Assembly: GCF_037893015.1 (NCBI RefSeq)
Contig: NC_133666.1
Location: forward strand, 654,214,957-654,278,956
Direction of reading: 5' to 3'
DNA from: Macrotis lagotis
Lineage: Eukaryota > Chordata > Mammalia > Peramelemorphia > Peramelidae
DNA length: 64,000 bases
Shown here: in pieces, positions 11,407 to 21,539 of the stretch
How positions within the stretch are numbered: the stretch's first letter is position 1
Layout of the letters: the number at the start of each line of letters is the position of its first letter
Position numbers and translations under genes: made by a program
Notes under the pieces: model-generated
Databases searched by the model: none
What the model saw: only the letters and a program-made list of their open reading frames with translations
What the model was told of the DNA's origin: nothing

Positions 11407-11545
11407 TTTTTTAGATTTTTCAAGGCAATGGGTTTAAGTGGCTTGCCCAAGGCCACACAGCTAGGTAATTATTAAGTGTCTGAGGAGCCAGGCACTCCTG
11501 ACTCCAAGGCCAGTGTTCTATTCACTGTGCCACCTAGCCACCCCA
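11407..11545 (-). mobile_element. WSINE1-like SINE with TSD
   Basis: Minus-strand copy ending CACCTAGCCACCCC. The 12-bp duplication TAATAAGCTTTT flanks it at 11395-11406 and 11546-11557. Confidence 0.88.
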
Positions 11546-11699
11546 TAATAAGCTTTTAAAAAAAAAATTTCTTATTTTTACAGAATTTCTGAATTACTTG
11601 CCATGGAAATTTATTGCTTTATATTGAATCCTCTACTACTCTCCTACTCTGGAAATGTTCTTTTTTCCCCCTCATTTTGTATTTAAATTTAAAATGAAT

Positions 11700-11760
11700 A
11701 AAAATGTGCACACATGTGCATGTATACACACATATACACACACATACATACATACACAAA
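11700..11760. repeat. Imperfect CA/TA microsatellite
   Basis: Alternating 'ACACAC/ATACAT' units over about 60 bp. Confidence 0.8.
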
Positions 11761-11769
11761 GAAAACCCT

Positions 11770-12340
11770 TCTAGATCAACTCTTCTATGAACTTCTGAAG
11801 AGCTCATCCAGCCTTTGTCTGAACTACAAGAACCCTTTACTTCCCAAAGCAATCCATTCCTCTTTGCTTCATATCTCTAATTATTAGGATATGATTAGGA
11901 CATCTAGGCCAAATTTACTTCTTGATCATATTCATCCATTATCCTTAGCTCTGTTCATGGGGAGACAAACTGTCTACATCTAATCTCCTTTCAAATACCA
12001 CCAGACCTCCTTCATCCCCACTCCACCCACTCCAGGCTAGGCATCTCCATTTTCTTCAGTCCCCTGTCAAAAGGCTTGAACTCAAAATTCTCTGCTCTCC
12101 TGGTTGCCCTCCTTCTGCCACTTTCCAGTTTATAAATGGGTTTCCTAAAATGTGCATGGAACAGAACACAATACTTCACTTGTTTTTCCCCATAGTCAGA
12201 AATTTTCATCCCTATTTTCTTTCTATCCTCCCAAACGTGGGCTAGGCCTGACTTTGCTCTTCTGACTCCCTACATAGCTTTAAAAAGAGAGACTTTTTTG
12301 TCCTCCTGAGCATTTGTTACAAGCCTGAACTCATTTCTTA
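11770..12340 (-). mobile_element. CR1/L3 LINE 3' end
   Basis: Minus-strand 3' end of L3: 'CATCCAGCCTTTGTCTGAAC', 'AAGCAATCCATTCCTCTTTG', then 'CTCCTGGTTGCCCTCCTTCT', 'ACTTTCCAGTTTATAAATGG' and 'AACAGAACACAATACTTCAC'. Confidence 0.65.
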
Positions 12341-12354
12341 CACAATAACATAAA

Positions 12355-12450
12355 GCAGACAAGTCTTTATTAAGTTCCTACTATTGGGTGAGCACTGTTC
12401 CCCTCTGGGGATAGCATGATAAAGAAGGGGAAAATCAACTCTGACTTCCA
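12355..12450 (-). mobile_element. L2 3'-end fragment
   Basis: 'AAGTCTTTATTAAGTTCCTA' and 'GAGCACTGTTCCCCTCTGGG' match the reverse complement of the L2 3' end. Confidence 0.55.
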
Positions 12451-12920
12451 TATTATGAGAGAGAGAGCCTACTGAGGCTATAGGCGTCTTTTGGGTGTGG
12501 TTTCAACCTCCCCAGTCTCCTACAGCTTTTTGTCTCCCTGAATCAGGGCAGGTTTACTCATTTCGCCTCAAAGTTTTATTGTATTTTAAAATATAAAAAT
12601 CATTCTTAGCTAGCAGGTCAATAGCTAACCCACTAGCCCTAGGTTACTGACCCCTGTCTTAGGAGGGGACTAGTATTCCCCTGCTTAGCTATCATAAACC
12701 CTAGGAATGCAAGGCAACCTCCCTCTAGTCTCCACCACTTCTACTTATTCAGCAACCCATCTTTGTTGGAGGAGCTAACTCAGTTTCCTCCTCCAATCCT
12801 CAGATTTTTATGGGTATAGCAACTAGACATGGTAACTTCCTGGTGGAATTAGGCTTATGGGGATTGCCAGAAGGCTGGTTCCTGGGAACTTTGAATCTAA
12901 AAAGTTTACTTCAGTCTTTT
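12451..12920. other. No recognised element
   Basis: About 470 bp of intron 1 in which I see no gene or nameable repeat. Confidence 0.35.
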
Positions 12921-13280
12921 TTCCTGTACCCTCCAGGTCCAGAGAGTCACCAGAGATGCATCATTGGTTATTCTCAATTCTGTAACCACTACTTCTGGCC
13001 AAGTTTGATCCCTTTTCCCTCTCCTAGACTATTTTCAGTCTCCTGTCTGGCTTCTCTGCCTCCTTTCCCCACTGGCTATTTTGCACTATCTGCTAAATTC
13101 ATCTTCCTAAAATCCAAATCTGATTATCTTTAGTGGTTCCCTGTGTCCTTTCAGCAAGGCCAAATTTAACCTGGTATTCAAGACTGACTCCCAACCCATT
13201 GTCTTTATCTTATCTCCTGCAATCCTCCTTCATGTAGCTTACTTTTTATTCTCCCAAAATCCAGACTCTGGAAGCTAGAT
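12921..13280 (+). mobile_element. L2 LINE ORF2 3' part
   Basis: Plus-strand L2 phrases: 'AAATTCATCTTCCTAAAATC', 'TTTAGTGGTTCCCTGTGTCC', 'CCAAATTTAACCTGGTATTC'. Diverged. Confidence 0.55.
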
Positions 13281-13469
13281 GAGTTCATGAAACCCATGAC
13301 TTGATCACTCTTCTGCATTATCCCCACAGAGAGATCATCCAAATTCTCTTTTTTTGTGGGGGGGTGGGAATCAGGCTTAAAGACTTACTCAAAGTTGACA
13401 AGGTACTAGTAGGAGACATTGTGTTTCACAGAGTTAGGGTCCAGAAAGCAAGCTATGCTCCAAGATTGC

Positions 13470-13836
13470 CATAACAACAGTCCTTTGCACTCAATTTTTA
13501 GAATGGAAAAGGGATCAAACCTGGCATGGGATCATGGGATAGTGGTTACAGAATTGAGAATAACTAACAGCAAGCACCAAGAGGGCCAAACTTGAAACTC
13601 TGCTAACAACACCCTTTTTGTCACTAGACAACTTTGCCTCACTGCTATTGCTTCACTAAACTCTTTAGTCACAAGTATATAAATCAAGGTTCAGTCCCAT
13701 TGCCTGTGGTCTCCCCATCAGGGGTGGAGGCCTTGGCACATGTGTCTAATCTACTTCTTTTCTTTCAAGCTGCTTTCCCTCACTTTGAAATTAAACTTAT
13801 ATTTGATTCCTGACTCTCTTGACTCTTTTCTGTCAG
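13470..13836 (+). mobile_element. Possible solo LTR remnant
   Basis: A fossil candidate. A 'TATAAATC' box, a 'TTTGAAATTAAACTTATA' polyadenylation-like region and a '...CTGTCA' end resemble a retroviral LTR in plus orientation. I see no internal retroviral sequence beside it. The left edge is uncertain, and the family and age cannot be fixed without a library search. Confidence 0.35.
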
Positions 13837-13837
13837 A

Positions 13838-13919
13838 TGTCAGTTAAGTATCTGAGGTTGGATTTGAAATCAGATGCCCTGGGGTTGGTGTTCCATCCAC
13901 TGTGGCACCTAGCTGCCCC
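13838..13919 (-). mobile_element. Head-only SINE fragment
   Basis: The tRNA-like half only, from 'GTATCTGAGGTTGGATTTG' to 'CACCTAGCTGCCCC'. The younger SINE at 13933 was inserted at its edge. Confidence 0.6.
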
Positions 13920-13932
13920 CAGGTTCCTTCTT

Positions 13933-14109
13933 TTCTTTCTTTTTTGTTTTTTAGGTTTTTGCAAGGCTAATGGGGTTAAGTGGCTTGCCCAAGGCCACAC
14001 AGCTAGGTAATTATTAAGTGTCTGAGACCTGATTTGAACTCAAGTACTCCTGACTCCGGGGCTGGTGCTCTATCAGCTTTGCCACCTAGCTGCCCCTCCA
14101 GCTACCCCT
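13933..14109 (-). mobile_element. WSINE1-like SINE with TSD
   Basis: Full minus-strand copy bracketed by a perfect 14-bp duplication, CCAGGTTCCTTCTT, at 13919-13932 and 14110-14123. Its 5' end carries an extra 'TCCAGCTACCCCT', a small duplication of the head. Confidence 0.88.
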
Positions 14110-14189
14110 CCAGGTTCCTTCTTGAAGACCTCCAAAGAAGTGTCAGCTCAATCCACTTTAGGAAGCTTATCTCACCTAGCCAATAAACC

Positions 14190-14345
14190 CTGTGAGGAAA
14201 GTCCTAAAGGGATGAATAGCCCCATTGCTCAGCTAAGGAGATTGAGACCCAAAGTAGTTGTGACATGCCTTTGAATACATAAACAGTGTCAGAGCCAGAA
14301 TTCAAACCTGGATCTTCTGGACTCATAATCAAACATGCTTTTCAC
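14190..14345 (+). mobile_element. MIR-type SINE
   Basis: 'CCCATTGCTCAGCTAAGGAG' and 'AGCCAGAATTCAAACCTGG' occur in MIR order. Confidence 0.55.
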
Positions 14346-14349
14346 TAGT

Positions 14350-14740
14350 CTGCTTATATGGTACTTGACAGATTCATCCTGCCTCACCACCTTTTTTCAT
14401 CCTATTATTTCCTGTTTATTCCACTCCTTTGGAGAATATGTCCAGGCCCACCTCCTCCATGAAGCTTTTCATAACTCCCTAGGTCCTTGATATATCTCCT
14501 GAAAACGCCTCCAAGATTCCCAGTTGCCTACACTATCACCTTCCTTTATATGATTCACAGCCCAAGAAAGTCCTTGCAAGCAAGGAAATGTTCTTCTTTC
14601 ATCCCTATCTCCCTCTCCTTAGCCTTAAGCTTGTCCAACAGAGATGTATTTAGGTTACATATAGCTAGCTCATTGATGAGCTCCCCATCTCATTCCAGTA
14701 ATTCTCAGGTGTCTGTCTGTACATGAACCAAACAAACACT
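14350..14740 (+). mobile_element. L2 LINE, diverged
   Basis: Plus-strand L2-like, with 'CCACCTCCTCCATGAAGC' and 'TCATCCCTATCTCCCTCTCC'. Weak match. Confidence 0.35.
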
Positions 14741-14814
14741 AAACAGGCCTCTGTTCCTCAGGGACCTTAAAAGGTCTGAGGCCATTGGGATGAAACTGGA
14801 CTAAAATATCCTTT

Positions 14815-15035
14815 TTTTGTTCGGTCATGTTTGAATTCCCATGACCATCTTTTCTTGGCAAAGATATAGGAGTGATTTGCCATTTCTTTCTTCAGCTCAT
14901 TTTACAGATCAGGAAACAGGCAAACAGTGATAAGTGACTTTCCCAGGGTCATACACCTGGTAAATATCTGAGACCAGATTTGAACTCAAATCTTCCTCAC
15001 TCCAGGCCTGGCACTCTACAAAAATTCCTCTAAGG
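14815..15035 (-). mobile_element. MAR1-type CORE-SINE
   Basis: Minus-strand MAR1: 'GTTCGGTCATGTTTGAATTC', 'TTCTTGGCAAAGATATAGG', 'CATTTTACAGATCAGGAAAC', 'ACTCCAGGCCTGGCACTCTA'. Confidence 0.8.
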
Positions 15036-15094
15036 ATCTAAAGTTTTTATTCTATCCCAGAAGTCAATTGATATACTGTTTGGCCTTTAGCCTT

Positions 15095-15206
15095 TGCATA
15101 TCTCATGATATGCAAGTGAATTGTTTTTGAATGAGGTCACTTTCTCCTCCTCAGACTTCTTGGTTCAATGGCCAGATATGGATCTGGAGACAGGAGATGG
15201 CCCTCT
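15095..15206 (-). mobile_element. Fragment of ~300-bp SINE
   Basis: 'CATGATATGCAAGTGAATTG', 'CACTTTCTCCTCCTCAGAC' and 'AATGGCCAGATATGGATCTG' match the middle of the copy at 15795-16103. Confidence 0.6.
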
Positions 15207-15324
15207 TTACTATGGGAATATAAAATGGTTCTGAAGTATTTCAATTTAGGGAAAACACTTAACCTCAGGTTCAATTTCCCCATTCATAAAATGGAAGATC
15301 CCTTCCAACCAATCCAATCCAATC

Positions 15325-15480
15325 AAAATTTATTAGGTATCTATTGTGTACCAGGCTCTGTGGATACAATTAATAAAAAAAAAATAGCCCAGTCCTCAAA
15401 AGGCTTTCAACCTAATGGGGAAAGACAAACACAAAAATAAGCAGGAGATCAAGTAGGAAATGAGGCATCTTGGTCTATGG
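15325..15480 (-). mobile_element. L2 3'-end fragment
   Basis: 'AAATTTATTAGGTATCTATT', 'GTACCAGGCTCTGTGGATAC' and 'CAACCTAATGGGGAAAGAC' read as the L2 3' end in reverse. Confidence 0.6.
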
Positions 15481-15649
15481 AATTGAAACCAGTTGGAGCA
15501 GTAGATCCAGGGTGGAGTAAACCAACCTCTCAAATCCAGGGGGAGGATAATGTCCTATTAATAGATGGGAAATTCTTTGTATGGTGAGATCACACTATGT
15601 GAAAACTGAATAAAACTTCAAGAGGCATCCCTTCCAAACTACAAATTGC

Positions 15650-15793
15650 TTTGTTTTGTTCAGTTGTGTCCAAATCTTCATGAATTCTTGAACCATAGTA
15701 TCTATGGGGTTTTCTTGGCAAAGATTCTAGAGTAGTTTGCCATTACCTTTTCCAATAGATTAAGACAAAGAGAGGTAAAGTAACTTGACACAT
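15650..15793 (-). mobile_element. MAR1-type CORE-SINE, partial
   Basis: 'TTTTGTTCAGTTGTGTCCAA', 'GGGGTTTTCTTGGCAAAGAT' and 'GAGTAGTTTGCCATTACC' are the MAR1 3' body in reverse. Confidence 0.7.
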
Positions 15794-15794
15794 A

Positions 15795-16103
15795 TGATAG
15801 TGGTTATTGTTGTTGCTTATCCTTCATTGTCAAAAAAGACTTCACCATCACAGAAGTGATACCATGACATGCATGTGAATTGGATTTGAGTGAGGGATGT
15901 GCTATGCTAAATCACCACCAAGCCATCTGGGTCTAATGACTAGATATGAATCAGGATGATTGGAGATGCCCTGGATGTGAGGCAATCAGGGTTAAGTGAC
16001 TTGCCCAGGAACACAAAAGTAGTAAGTGTCATGAAGTAATTTTTGAATTCAAGTCTTCCTGACTTCTAGTTCAGAGCTCTATCCACTATGCCCCCTAGAT
16101 GCC
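15795..16103 (-). mobile_element. ~300-bp marsupial SINE, full length
   Basis: The fullest copy of this type in the window. In reverse order it shows a 'CATCACAGAAGTGATACCATG' like body (positions 15847-15867), 'TGAATTGGATTTGAGTGAGG', 'GTGAGGCAATCAGGGTTAAG' and a tRNA-like head ending 'CCCCCTAGATGCC'. The exact family name is uncertain. Confidence 0.7.
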
Positions 16104-16109
16104 ACCAAG

Positions 16110-16280
16110 GAAAATCATCTTGACAACATCAGAGAAGTGATCATCCAGTGTCCACTTGAAGACTTCACTGCTTAGCAAGAAAACCTATTCCAGTGTGTGA
16201 TGGTTCTGTTGATGAGACTTTTTTCTTATTTAGAGCTGAAGTGAGTTTTTCCTCTCATATCATCTTGTATGTCAGAGGAA
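16110..16280 (-). mobile_element. CR1/L3 3'-end fragment
   Basis: 'AGTGATCATCCAGTGTCCAC', 'TTGAAGACTTCACTGCTTAG' and 'CCTATTCCAGTGTGTGATGG' follow the L3 3'-end order in reverse. Confidence 0.5.
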
Positions 16281-16427
16281 AATGTAGCTGGGAATAAAAA
16301 AATTAACCAGAAACAATTTCAGATTCCTTCCTTTCAGAGATAAAGAATTCTGGCACAGAGAGAACATAAGCCTAATGCCAAAGGGTCCTATTGCTGTCTA
16401 GAGCATCTCCATGAAGTAACCATGGTG

Positions 16428-16446
16428 TGTATATATATATATATGT
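16428..16446. repeat. (TA)n microsatellite
   Basis: Short alternating TA run after 'GGTGTG'. Confidence 0.85.
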
Positions 16447-16924
16447 CCTTCACCCATCTTTACTAATAACATCAAAGGCCCTTCAGGACCCAGAGATCCC
16501 TCTGATATCATGAAAAACAATCAGAGCTATCCAAAAGTGGAATGGGCTGTCTCTGGAGATTGAAGAGGAAGCTGGTGTGATATGGAGATCTTTAGTAGTT
16601 CCCTTTGTCCTTTCAGCAGTAGATAAAATGAGATAATGTTTGTAAAGTGCTTTGCTATATAAATATTAATGATGGTGGTAATGATGATAGCTTGGCACAA
16701 GCATATTAGGTCTCTGCCTCTAGCCCAGGGCAGTTTTGACTCATCCCAACATTGTAATCTAAGGCAAAAAGCCCTAGATTGTGAAGCTGAGGTAGATTCA
16801 AATTTGGTGTTTGAAATCTGAGGTTCTAGATTCAAATTCTGACTTTGGTATTCACAATGTAATGTGGGATAAATCACTCTCCCTGTCCAAACCTCAGTTT
16901 CCCTATTAGTAAGGTTAGGGTTAA

Positions 16925-17620
16925 TTGGTGTTATAAGCATAAATTTAGTACCCACTGTGAATGAATAAGGTCCTGGGGACACCCAACATGAATAGTAGGC
17001 TAACAATCTACTGGATGGTAAAGGGAGCGAATTAATAGGTCTACAGATAAGTAAAAAAAAAAAAGACAATTTGAGGAAGGAGAGATCATTAATGACTAGA
17101 GAGATCAGGGAAGGCTTCATGAGAATATGTAACACCCTAAGCCTTCCAGGAAGAAAGGGATTCTCAGAGGAAGAGATAATGAGTGAGTGCATTCTGGGTG
17201 TGAGTGGTCAATTGTACAGAGGTGGTTAATGGAATGCTGATTTCAGGGAATAGCAACAGTTCATAGTCCAGTTTGACTGGAATTTAGAGTAAAGGGGAAA
17301 AGTATGTGATATAGAGGTGGAAAGGAAAGCTAGAGTCAGATTATAGATAGACTTCAATGTCAGGTTGATTATATCTTTCTTTTTTTTTAATTTTTTGCAA
17401 GGCAAATGGGGTTAAGTGGCTTGCCCAAGGCCACACAGCTAGGTAATTATTGTCTGAGACCAGATTTGAACCCAGGTACTCCTGACTCCAAGATCGGTGC
17501 TTTGTCCACTAAGCCACCTAGCCACCCTGATTATATCTTTCATAAAGGCATAGGAAGCCATGGAGAGTTTCAGAGCAGGATCATAAAATAGTGAAACCAA
17601 ATTATCAGGTATTGACTGAG
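16925..17620 (-). mobile_element. L2 LINE fragment, split by a SINE
   Basis: Reverse L2: 'CAGGGAAGGCTTCATGAGAA', 'GAGTGCATTCTGGGTGTGAG', 'ATAGACTTCAATGTCAGGT', then after the SINE 'AGGAAGCCATGGAGAGTTTC'. The 221-residue minus-strand frame here is an open reading of this remnant. Confidence 0.65.
17380..17527 (-). mobile_element. WSINE1-like SINE with TSD
   Basis: Minus-strand copy with a perfect 14-bp duplication, TGATTATATCTTTC, at 17366-17379 and 17528-17541. It sits in the L2 fragment and is therefore younger. Confidence 0.9.
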
Positions 17621-17644
17621 AACACCTACTAGGACAAGAGGAAT

Positions 17645-17795
17645 CATAGCACAATAAAAAGAATCGAGAGTCCTGGGTTCAAATCACAGCTTTGGCACAA
17701 GTTAGATATGTGACCTTGGGCAAAGCCTCAGTTTTACCATCTATAAAATGGAAGTTATCAACCAACACTATCTCAAGGCTGTTATGGAGAAGATG
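17645..17795 (+). mobile_element. MIR/CORE-SINE
   Basis: 'GAGTCCTGGGTTCAAATCAC', 'TGTGACCTTGGGCAAAGCC' and 'ACCATCTATAAAATGGAAG' occur in order. Confidence 0.6.
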
Positions 17796-17912
17796 CCTTA
17801 TCTTCCTTACATGTGACAAGAAACATGGGCTAAAATTATTCCTATGAGAGTCATAGACCAAGTGTTTGAGTGTGGGGAAAGTCCATCTTGAGTGAATCTT
17901 GGAAAGGCTCCT

Positions 17913-18222
17913 AACAGATGACACAGTAGATAGAACCCCAACCCTGAAGTCAGGAGGACCTGAGTTCAAATCCAGCCTCAGATACCTGCTACTTACTAGC
18001 TGTGGGATCTTGGACAAGTCACTTAATCCTAATTGCCTCACATCCAGGGTCATCTCCTATCAGCCTGCTTCATAGCTGACCACTAGACCCAAATAGTTCT
18101 GTAGGAGAAAGTGAGGATGGTGACTTAGCACTGTGCCCCCTCACTCAAATCCAATTCACATGTTTGTCATGGCAGCACCTCCCTGATGTCATGGTCTTCT
18201 TCAAGAATAAAGGACAAACATC
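17913..18222 (+). mobile_element. ~300-bp marsupial SINE
   Basis: Plus-strand copy: head 'GAAGTCAGGAGGACCTGAG', middle 'TCACTTAATCCTAATTGCC', end 'CTGATGTCATGGTCTTCTTC' and 'AATAAAGGACAAACATCATC'. Same family as 15795-16103. Confidence 0.75.
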
Positions 18223-18227
18223 ATCAC

Positions 18228-18360
18228 CCTGGTAGAGGTGACTTATAAACTGGACCTTGAAGAAAGATAAAATTTGAAGAAGGGAAAATGGAGGGTCACA
18301 CAGTCTAGGGAATGGAATGAGCAAACAAGGAGCCAGGAACAGGTGAAGAGTAATGTACAA
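18228..18360 (-). mobile_element. L2 fragment
   Basis: 'GAGGTGACTTATAAACTGGA' and 'AGGAGCCAGGAACAGGTGA' follow the reverse L2 order. Confidence 0.45.
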
Positions 18361-18361
18361 A

Positions 18362-18565
18362 AGAAGACTGAGTTTAGAGTCAGACTGGTTTCCAATACTG
18401 GCTCTGATATTTCCTACCTCCACAACCTTTGGCAAGTTGGTCAACTTCTCTATGCCTCAGTTGCCTCACCTGGAAAATGAGTATTAGGCTAGAACATAGC
18501 CCAGAAGGAGACTGCCATGAAGATCAGATGAGATAACATATAAATACTTGCAAACCATAAAGTGC
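18362..18565 (+). mobile_element. MIR/CORE-SINE
   Basis: 'TTTGGCAAGTTGGTCAACTT', 'CCTCAGTTGCCTCACCTGG' and 'AGATGAGATAACATATAAAT'. Confidence 0.6.
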
Positions 18566-18644
18566 TGAGCAACTTCTACCCATTTCTTAATTGCTCCTCA
18601 TTCTATTCTAGAGTCAAACAGAAGTCTCATCCTTCTTTTCCATG

Positions 18645-18790
18645 TTATTGTTTAGTCATTTTCAGTTTTGGCTCACTTTTTATAGCCCCATTTGGTGTTT
18701 TCTTGGCAAAGATACTGGAATGCTTTGTCATTTCTTTCTCTAGGTCATTTTACCATTGAGGAAACTGAGCCAAATAGGGTTAAATAACTA
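18645..18790 (-). mobile_element. MAR1-type CORE-SINE, partial
   Basis: 'TATTGTTTAGTCATTTTCAG', 'GGTGTTTTCTTGGCAAAGAT' and 'ATTGAGGAAACTGAGCC'. Confidence 0.75.
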
Positions 18791-18797
18791 TAGTTGT

Positions 18798-18954
18798 AGG
18801 GGCGGCTAGGTGACTAGTAGACAGAGCACACTGGTCCTGGAGTCAGGAGTATCTGAGTTCAAATCTGGCCTCAGACACTTAATAATTACCTAGCCGTGTG
18901 GCCTTGGGCAAGCCACTTAATCCCATTGCCTTGCAAAAAAAAAAACCCTAAAAA
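18798..18954 (+). mobile_element. WSINE1-like SINE with TSD
   Basis: Plus-strand full copy. A 16-bp duplication with one mismatch (AAATAACTATAGTTGT / AAATAACTATAATTGT) flanks it at 18782-18797 and 18955-18970. It is inserted in the MAR1 copy before it. Confidence 0.88.
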
Positions 18955-18979
18955 AAATAACTATAATTGTGTCTTTCTC

Positions 18980-19160
18980 ATGTAGTTATATGAAGAAAGC
19001 TATCACATCTCATTTACACCAAGTCTTCTCTAAGCTAAATATTTATAATTCCTGCAATCTGTCTTCTATGGTCTGAGTTTGAAATCTTTCATCATCCTGG
19101 TGATTCTGTGGCCCTTCAGTATCCATAAAATCATCTGAACCCAGGGTTCTGGGTGTGTTC
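18980..19160 (-). mobile_element. CR1/L3 fragment, diverged
   Basis: 'AAGTCTTCTCTAAGCTAAAT' and 'CATCATCCTGGTGATTCTGT' correspond to the reverse L3 3' region. Confidence 0.45.
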
Positions 19161-19543
19161 TACATAGCATAGGCTACAGGAAGACTGTCACTTCTTTCTT
19201 CTTGAAAAATTAAACTGTGAATGGGAGAAATTGCCCAAATCTTGCCTAAGATCATACACTTGACATGGTGGGGAGGCAGGATTTCTGAGCTAATACCCGC
19301 CCCTGAATATTTTTGCCTCTTCTCAGCCTTGAAACCTCTATCTAGGCCAAGTTGCAGGTGGCGGCTCAGAGACAATATATTTCCTTGCAACCCCACCTGT
19401 GGGTCATGCCATAAACATAAAAGCACAGTGCAAGGCCTATCATGGCACACAAGAAAGCAGGGCTTAGCTTATTCCCCTCCTTAGTAGTCCAACATGTCAG
19501 ACAACAACAGAAAATCAAGTGCGCTTACTACTGTTGTAAAGGG

Positions 19544-19653
19544 ATTAACATGATGGATGATGTTGACAACCTACTGGGTGACTTGATTCTCAGGGATTTC
19601 ATTAGGCAGAGAGTAGAGAAAAGATTCCAAGAGTTTAAGGCAGCAGCACAAAG
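19544..19653 (+). other. Exon-like ORF, unidentified
   Basis: A short open frame reads MMDDVDNLLGDLILRDFIRQ (from about 19549), continues with RVEKRFQEFKAAAQ, and runs into a good donor, CAAAG|GTGAGA (19653/19654). Pyrimidine-rich acceptor-like sites lie upstream (CCCCTCCTTAG near 19483, ATGTCAG near 19501). I do not recognise the protein. The residue pattern around LLGDLILRDFI is faintly like glucagon-family peptides, but no dibasic or precursor context supports that. It could be chance or an eroded exon. Confidence 0.2.
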
Positions 19654-19992
19654 GTGAGAAAGTATGAGTCCTACTAGGCTGAAACTATCCATGTAGAGCA
19701 AAAATAATAAGTGATAAAGATACAAAGATAAATTGTGACCAGATTGGGAGGTGGAGGGATTTACCTTGATTACCTTCTTGAGGTGCTTGCTGTGTTTGGT
19801 AGACCTTAGAAAAAACTGAGCTCACTTCCTATTAAAAGCAGATCAAATTTTGCAGCAATCTATAATGACTCTGTGCTGTTTATGTTTATGTTTGTATTTA
19901 TATATAGTCGAATGACTGCTGTGTTCAAAGTATAGATAATCTCCCTTCTAAGGAAAAAGGAATCAATGTAATTTAATTGAAAAGGCAGGTGA

Positions 19993-20151
19993 GGGCAGCT
20001 AGGTTGTGCAGTGGATAGAGCACCGGCCCTGGAGTCAGGAGTACCTGGGTTCAAATCCGGTCTCAGACACTTAATAATTACCTAGCTGTGTGGCCGTGGG
20101 CAAGCCACTTAACCCCATTTGCCTTGCAAAAAAAAAAAACCCTAAAAAAAT
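19993..20151 (+). mobile_element. WSINE1-like SINE with TSD
   Basis: Plus-strand full copy with 12-bp duplication AAAGGCAGGTGA at 19981-19992 and 20152-20163. Confidence 0.9.
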
Positions 20152-20194
20152 AAAGGCAGGTGAAAGAACTTGGATTTGTGTGATGTTAGTTGTC

Positions 20195-20460
20195 CCTTAA
20201 TCTCTTTCTGTCTTTTCCTGTAGTCTCTTCTCATTGATAAGTTCCTCCTGTTGGAACTCATTACTCTCCAGGCTCTCTGGACTTGACCAACTTCACTCCT
20301 CCTCTCCCACACACAGGTTTTTATAGTTCTCCTTTATGTGTAGCTTTCCCTTATCAGAATCTAAGTCTCTTGAGGACAGAGACTGTCTTTGCTTTTGTTC
20401 TCTTTGTATCCCCAGCACTTAGCATAGTACTTGATACATTGTAAGCACTCCCCTAGTAAG
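20195..20460 (+). mobile_element. L2 LINE 3' end
   Basis: 'AGTCTCTTGAGGACAGAGAC', 'TTTGTATCCCCAGCACTTAG' and 'GATACATTGTAAGCACTC' are the L2 3' terminus. Confidence 0.75.
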
Positions 20461-20617
20461 TCCCTGGGTCCCAGTCTGTCAAATGAGAAAGAGCAGACCA
20501 GATGGTCTCTGAGGTCCCTTGCGGATCCTGCAAGGTATCAGGTTTAAATTAATGTCTTTCCATTTTCTAAACCATCAAGAAAGCAAATGTTTCTTTTATT
20601 TCAAAAAAAAAAATTGT

Positions 20618-20870
20618 GGGGCCTCTAGAGGGTGCAGTGGATAGAGCACCCGCCCTGGAGTCGAGTACCTGAGTTCAAATCAGACCTCAGACAACTTAAT
20701 AATGACCTAGCTAGAGGTGGCTAGGTGGCGTAGTGGATAAAGCACTAGCCTTGGAGTCAGGAGTACCTGGGTTCAAATCTGGTCTCAGACACAATAATTA
20801 CCTAGCTGTGTGGCCTTGGGCAAGCCACTTAACCCCATTTACCTTGCCAAAAAAAAAAAAAACCTAAAAA
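20618..20870 (+). mobile_element. Composite SINE: head plus full copy
   Basis: The first part (20618-20712) holds only the 5' half of a WSINE1-like element, ending at 'AATGACCTAGCT'. A complete second copy (about 20714-20870) follows at once. The outer flanks share an A-rich ...AATTGT / ...ATTTGT motif, so the unit may have inserted in one event. Confidence 0.75.
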
Positions 20871-20969
20871 AATTTGTAATGGAAAAGGAGCTTCAGAATA
20901 AAAACTAATCTTATAAGGCAAAAGGGAGCCTTGACCTTGGTTAGAAGGTTGAAGCTAGAACAATGTCAC

Positions 20970-20992
20970 ACAGGAGAGAGAGAGAGAGAGAG
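20970..20992. repeat. (GA)n microsatellite
   Basis: Short pure GA run. Confidence 0.85.
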
Positions 20993-21539
20993 AATGATAA
21001 CTAAACATAATTGGAGCTATGAAACAAAAATGAAATTCTTCCTAAGCATGAAGCAGCTGCTTAGATTCCAAAGAACTAGAGTAGGAGGTACTCTCAGATG
21101 TGAGATCATCCAGTATAAGGGGGAGTGGGAAAAGATGTGAGGTACAGTGGTTGGCCATTCCCTGTTGAGTGATAAAAGAGGCAGCTATTTGGGGAATATC
21201 ATGACAAAAGACCAAGCAGGATGACTACTACCTATTTCAGGAGATTTGTGGGCACAAACAATCTTGCCAGAAAGAATCTAGAAAGCATTGCCAAAGATGG
21301 AGTCTTGAGCAAGAAGCTGAAGATTTCGGGAGATTAGGCAATATTTTCATCTCTGCTAGCCACTGAAAACAAAGGATTTGGAGATGAGATGCATATTTAT
21401 AACTGAACATGGGGTTTCTGGGAATGGCATTCATCTCAGTTTCCTTATCTGTAAAATGAAGAGGTTGGATTTAATGACCTCTTAAGGCCCTTTCAACTCT
21501 AAACCTCTCATCCTATGACCATGACTTAAAATATGAAAC

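Noticed and set aside
16527-17192. 221-residue minus-strand frame, the longest in the window
   Set aside because: It overlies L2, MIR and SINE remnants, and the protein has no domain or family resemblance.
19442-19475. MAHKKAG, the first residues of bacterial ribosomal protein L27
   Set aside because: Only seven residues match and the rest does not follow L27. A chance hit in mammalian intron DNA.
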